From Pelagimonas sp050633425 (lineage in GTDB: Bacteria > Pseudomonadota > Alphaproteobacteria > Rhodobacterales > Rhodobacteraceae), in the NCBI RefSeq assembly GCF_050633425.1, contig NZ_JBOEGM010000008.1, positions 478,232 through 542,231 of the forward strand: 64,000 nucleotides of DNA, read 5' to 3'. This document shows, one piece after another, positions 1 to 9,399 of this stretch. The notes beneath the pieces are model-generated. The model was not told the DNA's origin. It made no database searches and worked only from the letters and a program-made list of their open reading frames with translations. The position numbers were made by a program, and so were the translations under genes. The stretch's first letter is position 1; each line of letters opens with the position of its first letter.

Positions 1-2
1 GG

Positions 3-491
3 GTCAAGCCAGCGAAACGCCTTTCACCAGCCTATATCGGCGATCTGGCCAATACCGTTCACGGGGCCGAGTTGGACGGGCTTATTCGCTATGTCCCGTT
101 TGAGCGCGCGACCGAGATTTCTGATGTTGAAAAAGTCATCGAGGATACGAATTTCCACATCTGCGTACGCAACCCGAATGCAAAATATAAGGGCAATGTC
201 CGCAAACCCTTTACCAAAGGGTTTCTTGCTGCCCATGTTGGCGCGCCGGTTCTCGCTTGGCGGTGCGATGTTGAGGCGCATAGTTTCCTAGGCGAGGATT
301 ATCCATTCTACGTGGACGAGCCGACGCCGGAGGCAATCGTCAAAACCATTGATTTAGCAAGGCAAAGCTTTGGCGGCCCGGTTTGGGCGCGCGCGCTTGA
401 TCGTATGGAAGAGATCCGCCAGCACGTGAGTAATCAGCAAATCGCGATGAGCCTGGTCGCTTTGTTGGCCAAGGATGAGTATCGGGATTAA
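3..491 (+). CDS. C-terminal part of a glycosyltransferase-like protein (truncated by window start)
   Basis: The reading frame is open from the first bases of the window to the stop at 491, so only about the last 160 residues are visible. The segment around KPFTKGFLAAHVGAPVLA, then an acidic turn and DYPFYVD, resembles the C-terminal sugar-nucleotide half of GT-B glycosyltransferases, where a KP-x-TK...AAG-x-P pattern is common. That is an inference from a short pattern; no catalytic part is visible. It converges with the TetR gene, overlapping it by 4 bases. The family is uncertain and an unrelated conserved protein cannot be excluded. Confidence 0.45.
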   Translation, partial: VKPAKRLSPAYIGDLANTVHGAELDGLIRYVPFERATEISDVEKVIEDTNFHICVRNPNAKYKGNVRKPFTKGFLAAHVGAPVLAWRCDVEAHSFLGEDYPFYVDEPTPEAIVKTIDLARQSFGGPVWARALDRMEEIRQHVSNQQIAMSLVALLAKDEYRD

Positions 492-1105
492 CTATCTGGC
501 TCGATCAGTCCAAGCCCACGCAGATAGACGCCGATGCCTGTCTCAAGCAGATCTTCGGGGGGAAACGGGGCCTGGGTGCCGGGGGAATTTCTGGCGAAAA
601 GCTCGACAACGCCGTGGCTCATCGCCCATATATGAGCAGAGAACATCGCCGGGGGCGGGCGTTTTTCGGGTGGAATATGCTCTGACAGTTCGGTGGCGGC
701 CCGTTCCAAAACGCCACGAGCCTTGGCAGACACCGCAGCCAATTCTGGCGAATGCTGAACGCTGATGCCGCTTTCAAACATCGCAATATAGTGACCGGGA
801 TATCGGCGGGCAAAGGCTAAATAAGCGCGTCCGGTTGCTTCAAACGCGGCCAAAGCCGAAGGTTGGCCGCTGTCATAGGCGAATTTCATTACATCGGCGA
901 AGATCTCATAGCCCTGACGCGCCGCCTCAGCGATCAAATCTTCACGGCCTGCGAAATGGCGGTATACGGCCGCCGGTGTGACGCCGGCCTGTTTGGCCGC
1001 TTCGGATAGGGTGAAGCCTGTTGGCCCCTTGGTTTCGATCAGGGTCAAAGCGGATTCAACAAGCGCCTGTCTGAGATTTCCGTGATGATATCCGCGCTTA
1101 GACAT
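488..1105 (-). CDS. TetR/AcrR family transcriptional regulator (WHG-type C-terminal domain)
   Basis: A 205-residue protein with a classic TetR N-terminus. Residues 8-55 form the three-helix DNA-binding unit, with GFTLSEAAKQAGVTPAAVYRHF as the helix-turn-helix, preceded by the YHHGNLRQAL sequence usual in the WHG subgroup. The rest is a helical ligand-binding and dimerisation domain. TetR proteins mostly repress a neighbouring gene or their own; the ligand cannot be told from sequence. No efflux pump is adjacent. The closest same-strand gene is the PPK2 kinase just upstream (24 bases), so the two may be co-transcribed. Confidence 0.9.
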   Translation of the reverse strand: MSKRGYHHGNLRQALVESALTLIETKGPTGFTLSEAAKQAGVTPAAVYRHFAGREDLIAEAARQGYEIFADVMKFAYDSGQPSALAAFEATGRAYLAFARRYPGHYIAMFESGISVQHSPELAAVSAKARGVLERAATELSEHIPPEKRPPPAMFSAHIWAMSHGVVELFARNSPGTQAPFPPEDLLETGIGVYLRGLGLIEPDS

Positions 1106-1129
1106 TGATCTTAATGTTCCACATCATCG

Positions 1130-1999
1130 TCATGCACCCCAAATATCCGGTCCGCCACAGATTTTGGGATCACGCTTTCCAACTGATTTTTGATCTTTGC
1201 GGGCATAGTCGATTTGGTTCAGAACGTGGCGAATAGCCTCAAGGCGCGCGCGTTTTTTGTCGTCTGAGCGGATCACCGTCCAGGGGGCGGTTTCTGAATG
1301 GCTGCGCTCAAGCGTTTCTTTGATGGCGTCTGAATATGCATCCCATTTCTTCAGACCTTCGACATCAATCCAACTGAGTTTCCACTGTTTGAGCGGATCG
1401 CTCTCCCGTTTTAGAAATCTACGCAATTGCTCAGCCCGGCCGACGTTGAGCCAGAACTTAAAGACAAGAATACCTTCATCAACCAGCATGTTTTCAAAGT
1501 CATTCACTTGCGCGAAGAAATGCTCGCGTTGCTTTGGCTTGCAAAAACCAAAAACATGCTCAACAACTCCGCGATTGTACCAGCTGCGGTCGAAGAAGAC
1601 GATTTCACCACCTGATGGCAGGTGGTCGACGTACCGCTGGAAATACCACTGAGTGCTTTCGGTCTCGGTTGGTTTTGAAAGGGCGACCACACGGGCTCCG
1701 CGCGGATTTAGATTCATTCGAAATCGACTGATCGTGCCGCCCTTGCCGGCAGCGTCGCGCCCTTCAAAAACCACGGCGATGCGGGCGCCACTTGCCTTGG
1801 CCCATGCCTGCAACTTGACCAATTCAATCTGCAACGCATCCATTTCGCGCTCATATTCTTTGCGCTTCATCTGGTTTTCATACGGGTAGGTCGCGTCCAA
1901 GATGTCGTCTTTATCAGCAGCCGAAATCGCTGCCTGAACAGCTGACGGCGCTGCATCCTTTGAAAAGGCTGAGATGGCTCCATCGAATGGGAGGGTCAT
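1130..1999 (-). CDS. ppk2: polyphosphate kinase 2 (PPK2)
   Basis: A 289-residue PPK2-family kinase that moves phosphate between polyphosphate and nucleoside diphosphates. Walker A is GRDAAGKGG at residues 80-88. The second signature FFDRSWYNRGVVE (Walker B region) lies near residue 140, and the R-F-R-M-N-L-N-P-RG stretch is also typical. The length suits a single-domain (class I) PPK2. The ATG has an AGGAGC ribosome site directly upstream. Direction preference (ATP or GTP synthesis) cannot be read from the sequence. It lies upstream of the TetR gene on the same strand. Confidence 0.93.
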   Translation of the reverse strand: MTLPFDGAISAFSKDAAPSAVQAAISAADKDDILDATYPYENQMKRKEYEREMDALQIELVKLQAWAKASGARIAVVFEGRDAAGKGGTISRFRMNLNPRGARVVALSKPTETESTQWYFQRYVDHLPSGGEIVFFDRSWYNRGVVEHVFGFCKPKQREHFFAQVNDFENMLVDEGILVFKFWLNVGRAEQLRRFLKRESDPLKQWKLSWIDVEGLKKWDAYSDAIKETLERSHSETAPWTVIRSDDKKRARLEAIRHVLNQIDYARKDQKSVGKRDPKICGGPDIWGA

Positions 2000-2065
2000 A
2001 ACTGCTCCTTGTTATATCTGCCGTTCACTATGTGATGTTAAGCGGATTAACGCAAATCGTGCAGC

Positions 2066-3016
2066 TCACGCCCCGGATGATCGGCGATCTTTCGTTTTCT
2101 TCCCGATATCTGACATTTGGTACGGTGTGGTCTGATAAATTTCGTTGATCCAGTTGCCATATAAAAGATGTGCATGACTGCGCCACCTGTTCTGAGGGTC
2201 TCGGCTTGGATCGTCCTCAGGATAATAATTGGCAGGTACATTTATCGGCTTGTCCGCAGCAATGTCGCGATCATATTCCTCTTTTAACGTACCGCTGTCG
2301 TATTCCAGATGGTTGAAAATATAGAGCGCCCGATGCTCAGGATCCTCTACCAGACAGGGGCCGGTCTCTTCGGAATCGATTAGGATCGGAAGCCCCGCTT
2401 GGGCGATTTCATCACGCCGCAATTCGGTCCAGCGCGATACGGGAATAACCATATCATCCGAAAATCCGCGCAGGTAAGGAGACGCTGGCGAGTTGTTGCG
2501 ATGGCGAATGCACCCAAAGGCCTTGGCATCAAGGTCATGTTTAGCGACACCATGGAAATGGTTAAGCATCGCCATTCCGCCCCAACACACGCCAAACGTC
2601 GACAGGACATGGGTCTGTGTCCAGTTAAAGACCTGCTTTAACTCTTCCCAGTAAGTTACTTCTTCGAAAGGCATATGTTCAATCGGCGCACCGGTGATGA
2701 TCAGCCCGTCGAACTTTTCACCTGTTGCCAGTACTTCGGAAAACGGGCGGTAAAACGCTTCCATATGCTCAGCGGCAGTGTTGCGTGTTTGGTGTTCGCT
2801 CATCCGGATCAGCGATAGCTCGATCTGCAAGGGGGTAGCCCCGATCAAACGCGCGAATTGGTTCTCGGTCTGAATTTTCTTGGGCATCAGGTTCAACAGA
2901 CCGATACGCAAAGGGCGAATATCCTGCCGCGAGGCTGCGTCCTCGGACATGACCATCACGCCTTCGTTCGTGAGAACGTCAAAGGCGGGCAAGTCAGAGG
3001 GCAGTTTAATGGGCAT
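2066..3016 (-). CDS. metA: homoserine O-acyltransferase MetA (predicted acetyl-CoA type)
   Basis: A 316-residue MetA-family enzyme that activates homoserine at the start of methionine synthesis. The nucleophile is Cys144 in FGVCWGG; the catalytic partners are His236 and Glu238 in FNHLEYD. The acyl-CoA selectivity position after ITGAPI is Glu113. In characterised MetA proteins Glu here goes with acetyl-CoA and Gly (E. coli) with succinyl-CoA, so O-acetylhomoserine is the predicted product. The start has an AGGAAG ribosome site 5 bases upstream. The short upstream spacer (3017-3076) contains no convincing SAM-II riboswitch. The C-terminus is slightly extended. Confidence 0.95.
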   Translation of the reverse strand: MPIKLPSDLPAFDVLTNEGVMVMSEDAASRQDIRPLRIGLLNLMPKKIQTENQFARLIGATPLQIELSLIRMSEHQTRNTAAEHMEAFYRPFSEVLATGEKFDGLIITGAPIEHMPFEEVTYWEELKQVFNWTQTHVLSTFGVCWGGMAMLNHFHGVAKHDLDAKAFGCIRHRNNSPASPYLRGFSDDMVIPVSRWTELRRDEIAQAGLPILIDSEETGPCLVEDPEHRALYIFNHLEYDSGTLKEEYDRDIAADKPINVPANYYPEDDPSRDPQNRWRSHAHLLYGNWINEIYQTTPYQMSDIGKKTKDRRSSGA

Positions 3017-3076
3017 GGTTTCTTCCTATGAAAACGAGAGCTTTAGATAAGCGAGGGTAGGGTGGTGAACAAGGTG

Positions 3077-3940
3077 CTAGTCCGTTTTTGCTATGGCGGC
3101 ACCAATGACTGAGGTAAAATCCTTGGCATCGCGAAGTGTCGCTATGTCTGAGGCATCGACTGTTATGCCCCAGTTTTTCGCCATTGATGAATACAAGGGG
3201 GCGCGATGTGCCAAAGCTTTGGCATAGGTCCACCTGATAAACGCATCCGGGTCAACATCCGCCTCATTTAGGGCGTTTTGCGCAAGATATTCCGCCCATG
3301 CAGACTGCAAAAACGCAGGCTGATAAGCCATTGGCTTGGGATCTTTGTCAAAACGTTTGATCAACTCATCGGTATGCTCGTCGCTTCCCTTGATCCACAC
3401 CATCAGGGACTGCTCAGACAAAGCAGTCAGGATCGGATCTTTGGGATCTTCTGGATTTACCCACTCACAGATTGAACCACCGGTGTCGCAGACAAAATGT
3501 GGGTAGCCATAGAGCGCCTCGGCGCGTGAGATGAAGTATTCCGTATCGAGGAGCGCTTGGCGTTCCGCGCGTTCAAACTGGGCCTGACGGCGGCGATATT
3601 CTTCGATTTCCAGACCGCCACGATCCGGGCTTCCGGGTTTTCCCAAATAGGCCGAAACAGGGGTCAGGTTATTAAAGCTGATATTTGATCCGATATAGAT
3701 GGAGTCTGACATCAACAGGTCGCGCAAAAACGGGTTTTTCATCGCTTCGCGTTTGGCATTATCGGCGATGTATTCGCCCATATAACGGGTGCCGATGCGA
3801 TAATCGATCGAATAGTGGAACCAATCCCCACTGTCGCGCAGCATGTTTGAAACCGTGGTTTTCCCAAGACCGGACATTGCAAAAATGACCACGCGTTTTT
3901 GCGCGGCATTCGACCATTCTTGTTCTGTGTTATATCGCAT
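3077..3940 (-). CDS. P-loop ATPase of unknown function
   Basis: A roughly 287-residue protein with one clear motif: a Walker A loop, AMSGLGKTT, near residues 21-29, after a beta strand VVIF. The rest includes a YRIGTRYMGEYIAD stretch, an internal RRRQAQFERAERQALL helix and VCDTGGSICEW, which may supply a Walker B-like acid. It resembles small kinase or ATPase folds, but the family is not recognised. The ATG at 3940 is preferred over a TTG six bases upstream because AAGGGG lies at a good distance. It sits 60 bases upstream of metA on the same strand and may share its transcript. Confidence 0.75.
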   Translation of the reverse strand: MRYNTEQEWSNAAQKRVVIFAMSGLGKTTVSNMLRDSGDWFHYSIDYRIGTRYMGEYIADNAKREAMKNPFLRDLLMSDSIYIGSNISFNNLTPVSAYLGKPGSPDRGGLEIEEYRRRQAQFERAERQALLDTEYFISRAEALYGYPHFVCDTGGSICEWVNPEDPKDPILTALSEQSLMVWIKGSDEHTDELIKRFDKDPKPMAYQPAFLQSAWAEYLAQNALNEADVDPDAFIRWTYAKALAHRAPLYSSMAKNWGITVDASDIATLRDAKDFTSVIGAAIAKTD

Positions 3941-3995
3941 TCTCAACCCCTTGCGACCTGTCTGCCTTCTGACCTACGCGCCAAAGGCAGTAAGG

Positions 3996-4901
3996 TCAAA
4001 CCATGCGTTTGCGACGGGTCAAACGAGGGTCCAAGATGGCCAAGCCAAGCGCGAGCAGGGCAAAACCTAAATAGGCTGACGGCATGAGGTTTTCCCCGCG
4101 AACAAGTGCGCCTAAAACGATGGCCACTGGCGGAATAAGAAGTGTCACCAACAACAAATTTCCCGCACCAGCGAGCGCTAAGACTTTGTAATACAGAAGA
4201 TAAGCTGCAGCCGTGGCAATCAACGCAAAATACAACACGCCCATCCAAGTGGACACCGCCAAGTCAACAGATGGGACGCCTTCGAATATCAACATGAGCG
4301 GGGTCATCATGATGCTAGAGGCGGTCAACATGCCCGCGCTGGCATGCAAGGCTGAGAGGCCACCTAGACGCAACCGTCCCCAGGCTCCGGCAAGGGCGTA
4401 GCTGAATGTTCCTGCAATAACAGCAAATTGCGCGGTTGAGGTGATGTCAAACGTTAAGAGATTTGACGGCCCAATGGCAACCACGACACCGATAAAACCA
4501 ACGCCCACCCCCAGAGTCTTGCGGAGAGTTAGCTTTTCGTCAGCAAAGACCAACGCTGCAACCAGCACCCCAAAAATGGCGGTTGATGCATTCAGAATGG
4601 AGGTCAGACCAGTCTCAATGTACAATTGCCCCCACGCCATTAAGCAAAATGGTATGACGTTGTTGAGCAAGCCCATGCCCCCAAAGCCGATCCAAAGCGT
4701 TGACGAAATCTTTGGAACATCGTGTCTAGCCAGCATGACAAGCCACAAAAACACGGCGGCGATGCTGGTGCGATAGAAAACTGAGGTCAGGGGGCCAATT
4801 TCATCCAGCGCGGTTCGGATGGCCAGAAAACTGCCGCCCCAAATAGCCGCCAGTAAGAGTAATGCGCCCCATGTGTAGGGGGTGAGTTGTGTTTGCGTCA
4901 T
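3996..4901 (-). CDS. EamA/DMT family transporter
   Basis: About 301 residues with ten hydrophobic segments in two EamA repeats, the layout of drug/metabolite transporters of the inner membrane. The first repeat begins WGALLLLAAIWGGSFLAIRTAL; the second ends with PPVAIVLGALVRGENL, the typical conserved C-terminal turn. The substrate is unknown; family members export amino acids, nucleosides or other small metabolites. The ATG at 4901 gives the usual length; an upstream in-frame start at 4961 would add 20 residues that do not look like a DMT N-terminus. A second member of the family lies 1.5 kb away at 6376-7251. Confidence 0.87.
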   Translation of the reverse strand: MTQTQLTPYTWGALLLLAAIWGGSFLAIRTALDEIGPLTSVFYRTSIAAVFLWLVMLARHDVPKISSTLWIGFGGMGLLNNVIPFCLMAWGQLYIETGLTSILNASTAIFGVLVAALVFADEKLTLRKTLGVGVGFIGVVVAIGPSNLLTFDITSTAQFAVIAGTFSYALAGAWGRLRLGGLSALHASAGMLTASSIMMTPLMLIFEGVPSVDLAVSTWMGVLYFALIATAAAYLLYYKVLALAGAGNLLLVTLLIPPVAIVLGALVRGENLMPSAYLGFALLALGLAILDPRLTRRKRMV

Positions 4902-4966
4902 AGCCAAACCGATATCGAATTTCCAGTCGATCAGGCGACCCGAAACTTGCGCTTTTCGCAAAGAAA

Positions 4967-5001
4967 AACGCCCAGCACATGGCCGGGCGTTTCCAAAAAA
5001 T
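4967..5001 (-). terminator. Rho-independent terminator of the FadL-type gene
   Basis: On the minus strand an AAACGCCCGGCC / GGGCGTTT-type hairpin is followed by a T-rich tract, 12-45 bases past the stop of the porin gene at 5014. Confidence 0.8.
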
Positions 5002-5013
5002 TTGTTGATGGAT

Positions 5014-6267
5014 TTAGAAAGAAACGGTCAATGCAAGACCAAAACCGATGGCTGAGTTGCCTTCGAATTTTGCGCCGTCCGAAACTTCCGCATCGCCAAG
5101 TTTGACATATTCCATGCCACCGCGCAGGCTCACGTTGTCTTTTGTGAACTGGCCGCCAATACCAAAGGCAATCATGCCATCAGTTGGGGCAAGACGGGAC
5201 GCTTCGCCACCATGGGCTTTTTCATAGCGCACTTGTGCAAAGCCCGAGGCGTTTTCGTTAAACTTGCGGCCAACACCAATACGCCATGTGGTTGTGTCGT
5301 TTTCATAGCCAGTGATTTCTTGGCCGGTGAGGGCGTCAAAGCTATCAGGGCGCACTTCCCATTTTGACCATTCTGTCCATTTGACGCTACCAAACACCAA
5401 AGTGTCTTTTGCTACGCCGGATTGGAAATCCAGGGTGACGGACTGAGGCATTTCAACTTCGGTCTTAGAGTTTGTATCGATACCCAAGCCCCGCAAGACT
5501 TCGTGTGTGTCAAACGTATGCGTGATGGAAGATTCCCAAGTGACACCCACGCGCAGCGCAATGTCGGGAATCTCATAGGCGGCACCAAGAATGAAACCCC
5601 AGTCACCGGTTTTTTTGCCTTCAGCGGTGTAATCGAGAATATCCGAACCACTGTCATAAGACGCCAAAACGAGCCCCAATGTGGCTGCATTGGTTGCTTT
5701 TTTTACATATTCGGCATGGTAGGGGCTCGATGGATCGGCACCACCAAGTGCCGCGAGTTGGGCCGCATCAGCAGTTTCTCGGGCCTGTCCATCTCGGGCA
5801 CCATCAACAAAAGCAAGACCAGGAATTGTGATGTCAGCAGAGGAGGTTACGTAGCGCGCGCCCCCATAAACCGAAACGCGATCAGTGATGCCATAGCGCA
5901 AAACTGCGGCGATTTGCTGACTGTCCCATTCGGCGGCCAAGCCGGTGTAATATTCGTCAGAGTAGGCCGCGTCCGCGCCATAAGGGGTGTTCAAAAACAA
6001 ACCGAACGACATTTTTTCGCCGAAATCGCGTTTGTACACGGCGGCGAGCGATGTGTAATCATTGGCGACATTGCCGGAATCCTGAGAGCCTGCGCCAGTG
6101 TCAAACTTGCCGGTTACGGTTGGGTTGACCAAGCTGACTGACACGCTCGCGACATCGCCCTCTTTGAACAGCAAGCTGTAGTCATTGGTCGCGCGTTCAA
6201 TTCCACCGGCGCTTGCGATGGACGCCGTCATTGCGACCGCGCTCGCGGTCATGAGTGTCTTTTTCAT
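5014..6267 (-). CDS. FadL/OmpP1-type outer membrane transport protein
   Basis: About 417 residues beginning with a signal peptide (MKKTLMTASAVAMTASIASA) followed by GGIERAT, an N-terminal plug start typical of the OmpP1/FadL/TodX family. Many alternating amphipathic strands follow, and the chain ends in a terminal Phe (LALTVSF), the outer-membrane insertion signature. The family moves long-chain fatty acids and other hydrophobic molecules across the outer membrane. The ATG at 6267 has a GAGGGAT ribosome site; longer in-frame starts would put 23 residues before the signal peptide. It is transcribed alone and has its own terminator. Confidence 0.9.
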   Translation of the reverse strand: MKKTLMTASAVAMTASIASAGGIERATNDYSLLFKEGDVASVSVSLVNPTVTGKFDTGAGSQDSGNVANDYTSLAAVYKRDFGEKMSFGLFLNTPYGADAAYSDEYYTGLAAEWDSQQIAAVLRYGITDRVSVYGGARYVTSSADITIPGLAFVDGARDGQARETADAAQLAALGGADPSSPYHAEYVKKATNAATLGLVLASYDSGSDILDYTAEGKKTGDWGFILGAAYEIPDIALRVGVTWESSITHTFDTHEVLRGLGIDTNSKTEVEMPQSVTLDFQSGVAKDTLVFGSVKWTEWSKWEVRPDSFDALTGQEITGYENDTTTWRIGVGRKFNENASGFAQVRYEKAHGGEASRLAPTDGMIAFGIGGQFTKDNVSLRGGMEYVKLGDAEVSDGAKFEGNSAIGFGLALTVSF

Positions 6268-6375
6268 TTTATCCCTCGTCCCGTTTTCGGGTTGTCTCCA
6301 TGCATTATGGTAAGTGTAGGCTTTAACTCCGGTCAATTTTGACCGAGCGTCAAGGTGACGTGATTGGACGCTGCG

Positions 6376-7251
6376 TCACGTTTTTGTAACAGTTGTTCGG
6401 CGCGCCTCTAACCAGATGTTGGTATAGTTGGCCGCAAAGATCACCGCTGCGCCCAAGAACACGAGGCGATCAAGCTGTTCTTGATAGACCAACATCCCCA
6501 CCAAAGCGACAACGGGCAGGCGGGTGAAATCGATTGGAATGACGACCGTTGCGGGGGCCAACCCAAGGGCTGTGGTCAAACAAAAATGCGCCACGAGACC
6601 GGCCAGAGATATCAACACAACCCAGGGCCAACTGCTCAGAGATGGCAGGGCGATATCACCATCATAGCCGGCGCAAATCAAACCCATCACCGCTTGCATA
6701 GCCGTCAGCCAAAACATGATGTTGGTGATTTTTTCGGTTCGGGTCAAAAGCCGGGTAAAAACAGCGGATCCGGCAAATCCGATCGCAGCCGTTGCCGCTG
6801 CGATTTGACCAAAACTCAGGCTTTCGGCGCTGGGGCGGGTGACGATCAAAATGCCGATAAACCCAAGCACAGCCGCGAAAATTCGGTTGAGCGTGAGGCG
6901 TTCATTCAAAACCAGGGGGCTTAGAAGCAAGACCCAGATGGGGGATGTAAATTCGAGCGCAAACACCTGAGCTAGCGGAATGACCGTGATGGCATAAAAC
7001 CAAAGGTTTTGCCCGGTGAAATGTGAGATGTTACGCAGCCAATGCAGGCCAAGCCGGGTTGGTGCAATATCGCGGCGCGTGCCAGCAACATGAGAAATTG
7101 TGAGAACAAGGACCACGCCGATAAGCGAGCGGTAGAGCATGATTTCAAATGTATCGAGATCAAGGCTTATGGCGCGTCCGGCAATGGCCATGCCGGTAAA
7201 GGACACAATGGCGCCGATCATCCAGAAACAGGCTTTCAAAATATTGTTCAC
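6376..7251 (-). CDS. EamA/DMT family transporter
   Basis: A 291-residue membrane protein with about ten hydrophobic helices in two EamA domains. The RAISLDLDTFEIMLYRSLIG segment after helix 1 and the PLVLNERLTLNRIFAAVLGF turn closing the first repeat are characteristic. The start codon appears to be GTG with AAGGAT upstream. The substrate cannot be deduced. It is 108 bases upstream of the porin gene on the same strand. It is distinct in sequence from the DMT protein at 3996-4901, so this is not a recent duplication. Confidence 0.87.
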   Translation of the reverse strand: MNNILKACFWMIGAIVSFTGMAIAGRAISLDLDTFEIMLYRSLIGVVLVLTISHVAGTRRDIAPTRLGLHWLRNISHFTGQNLWFYAITVIPLAQVFALEFTSPIWVLLLSPLVLNERLTLNRIFAAVLGFIGILIVTRPSAESLSFGQIAAATAAIGFAGSAVFTRLLTRTEKITNIMFWLTAMQAVMGLICAGYDGDIALPSLSSWPWVVLISLAGLVAHFCLTTALGLAPATVVIPIDFTRLPVVALVGMLVYQEQLDRLVFLGAAVIFAANYTNIWLEARRTTVTKT

Positions 7252-7316
7252 TATGCCTGATCCTTAGCCATCTTGCGCCGGATCACTGTGCAGAGCGGGC
7301 GCATGAAGGCAAGGTG

Positions 7317-9203
7317 TTATGCGCGGATTTTCAAATCTTGTTCTTCAGATTTCGCCAAATAGTCTGCCGGGGTTTCGCCGGTCAGCATGGCATCAAGGTA
7401 CCAGGCATCCTGTTGAGAATAGGGAATCGACGGCGGATTTTTGATATGGACCCACAGATCAATTGCCCCGAGCAGCAAGGATATCCTATTGGGTGCAGCG
7501 ATATACAAGCTCCGCCATGAGGGGGAAAAACTGGCCTTGAAACGGCTCAGGCCCGACGACACTTTCAGGCGTTTGGCGAGGTGCGGGTGGGGAACCGCCG
7601 CGAGATTGAATTCTCGTATCCCGTCTTTTTGGGCCTCTCCAATCATAAAATGAATGAGACCATGCATGGTTCCGGTTGGGAGGTCAGTGATGTGACGCAT
7701 GATGTCGAGGCTTTGAACATCGGGTGCTGCGACTGTGGATGCAAAGGCCACCAAAGTGCCATTGTCAAAGGCCCCGAAAACCGCCTTGTCCTGCAAAAAC
7801 AGGGGGCAAAATCGCCCCATGGTCAGCCCGCGTTCGGCGCCGTGGTTTGCTTCCCATTCATGGTGTATATCGGCCATTCGGGCCCAATCAGGGGTCTCAA
7901 TTCGGGCGAATTTCAAACCGGCTTTATCGGCTTTTCGCAAGAATCGGCGCAATTGGCGGCGATTTGGCCCGTCGGTTGAGTAGGTCTGTGGGTCGATCAC
8001 GGCTTCTTGTGCGAGGGCGGCAACCTTCCACCCGGCATGTTTGGCAAGAACAGCGTCGCGTCCGGTAATTTTGTACAATGTCGCGAAACGGTTTTGCTGC
8101 GCGGCTTCTTTGGTCAACTCCGGCAAAAGCTGGGACAGGCATCCGCAAATGGGCCCCAGAAACAGGGACAGGGATTGAGGTGTTTCAAGCACTGTCGCGT
8201 GGCTACGTCCGGCCGTTAAGCTTTGGCATACCGCTTGTTTGGTGATCACATGTTCCGCCCGCGGACCCGAATGACAGGCAGGTAATCTCTCAGTCGGATG
8301 AGGCACGATTGGCGGCGCAAGGCCCGCATAGGTAAACCCGATCAGGCAGGGGCCAACGTAATACACCAAACGAAACGCAATCAATGCGGCGGTCACAGCG
8401 GCAACATCAGATGTCGGGACCAAAGTCACAAGCGCAAGTTCAAAAGGGCCCACACCGCCGGGGGTCCCGCCGATCATGCCCGCGCCCAGAGCGACCGAAA
8501 ATGCCGCCACCAGCATCAGGAAGGAAGGGGCAAGCTCGGATGGCAGCAAGATATAGAGTGCAAAGCCCGCAAATAATAAATCGCAAGCTGCAAGCCCAGA
8601 CATATGCAACATTGCCCGAAGGCTGGGGAGGGTGAAACGCATCCCAAACAGCCGGTGGTTTGGGTATCGCATAAGGAACGCGACCGCCAACAATGCCAGG
8701 GCAGGACACAAAAAGAAGGCCAACACCGGCACGCCGGTTAAGATTGGCAACCCGATGCTGATCGTGAGAAGCGCCCAGGTGGCGAAGAACCCCAAGGTGA
8801 CGAATCCGGTGATTTTCGCAATGGTTTTATGGCCGATTTCAGGCATCATCCGCCATCGGATTGCCCCGCCGATAATCGGCCCGAATCCAGTGGTTTGACT
8901 GACCGCGATAGCGCATCCGCCAGCGGCCCGTGCCGCGCGAGCGGGGATGCCTGTTTGAAAATGGCGATGCGCAATCACGTCATATTGAGCGATGGCCCAA
9001 AAGCTGACCGCAGTGGCGCAGGCCGCCGTAAGCCAGCGCCACCGGGGAATGGCATCAAACGAGGCCTGAACGGACTGCCAATCAAGCATCTGCGCCTTGG
9101 TCCAAAGAAGCCAGAGAAATCCAGCCCCGATAAGCATCGGAACAACCCGGCGCATCGCCTCAATCGGTTGATAAAAAACAGCTTTGACCACCACAATCCC
9201 CAC
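7317..9203 (-). CDS. MprF-like protein: membrane flippase domain plus DUF2156 aminoacyltransferase domain
   Basis: A 628-residue two-part protein. The first ~300 residues are hydrophobic helices with the GGTPGGVGPFE motif of UPF0104/flippase domains. Residues ~330-610 form a DUF2156 (GNAT-like) domain with NRRQLRRFLRKADKAGL and the PHPHLAKRLKVSSGL region. This is the architecture of MprF, which adds lysine or alanine from charged tRNA to phosphatidylglycerol and flips it, lowering surface charge. Which amino acid is used is unknown. The start is uncertain: the GTG at 9203 has no clear ribosome site, and an ATG at 9155 is possible. It stands alone in its transcript. Confidence 0.85.
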   Translation of the reverse strand: MGIVVVKAVFYQPIEAMRRVVPMLIGAGFLWLLWTKAQMLDWQSVQASFDAIPRWRWLTAACATAVSFWAIAQYDVIAHRHFQTGIPARAARAAGGCAIAVSQTTGFGPIIGGAIRWRMMPEIGHKTIAKITGFVTLGFFATWALLTISIGLPILTGVPVLAFFLCPALALLAVAFLMRYPNHRLFGMRFTLPSLRAMLHMSGLAACDLLFAGFALYILLPSELAPSFLMLVAAFSVALGAGMIGGTPGGVGPFELALVTLVPTSDVAAVTAALIAFRLVYYVGPCLIGFTYAGLAPPIVPHPTERLPACHSGPRAEHVITKQAVCQSLTAGRSHATVLETPQSLSLFLGPICGCLSQLLPELTKEAAQQNRFATLYKITGRDAVLAKHAGWKVAALAQEAVIDPQTYSTDGPNRRQLRRFLRKADKAGLKFARIETPDWARMADIHHEWEANHGAERGLTMGRFCPLFLQDKAVFGAFDNGTLVAFASTVAAPDVQSLDIMRHITDLPTGTMHGLIHFMIGEAQKDGIREFNLAAVPHPHLAKRLKVSSGLSRFKASFSPSWRSLYIAAPNRISLLLGAIDLWVHIKNPPSIPYSQQDAWYLDAMLTGETPADYLAKSEEQDLKIRA

Positions 9204-9350
9204 TCTTTGCTGTTAAGAGTTTAAGGAGAGTTTGCTGCCTGCAAGTTAATGCTACACTTTGAATATATGGAATTGTCTTCAAAACGGTCCCGGCGTGGCC
9301 AGACCCGGTTTCGGCGCGTGCGCCCTTTAAGGCCCTATTTTACATAGAAA

Positions 9351-9374
9351 AAGGGCACCCAAACAGGTGCCCTT
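9351..9374 (-). terminator. Rho-independent terminator of the DUF1476 gene
   Basis: Arms AAGGGCACC and GGTGCCCTT around a 6-base loop. Read on the minus strand the hairpin is followed by a run of five T, 26 bases after the gene ends. Confidence 0.88.
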
Positions 9375-9399
9375 GCGTTCTTTGTCACTCAGCCGACTC

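Noticed and set aside
3017..3076. SAM-II riboswitch in front of metA
   Set aside because: Such elements are common before metA in alphaproteobacteria, but the spacer is only 60 bases and lacks the conserved pseudoknot words; CTAAAGC alone is not enough.
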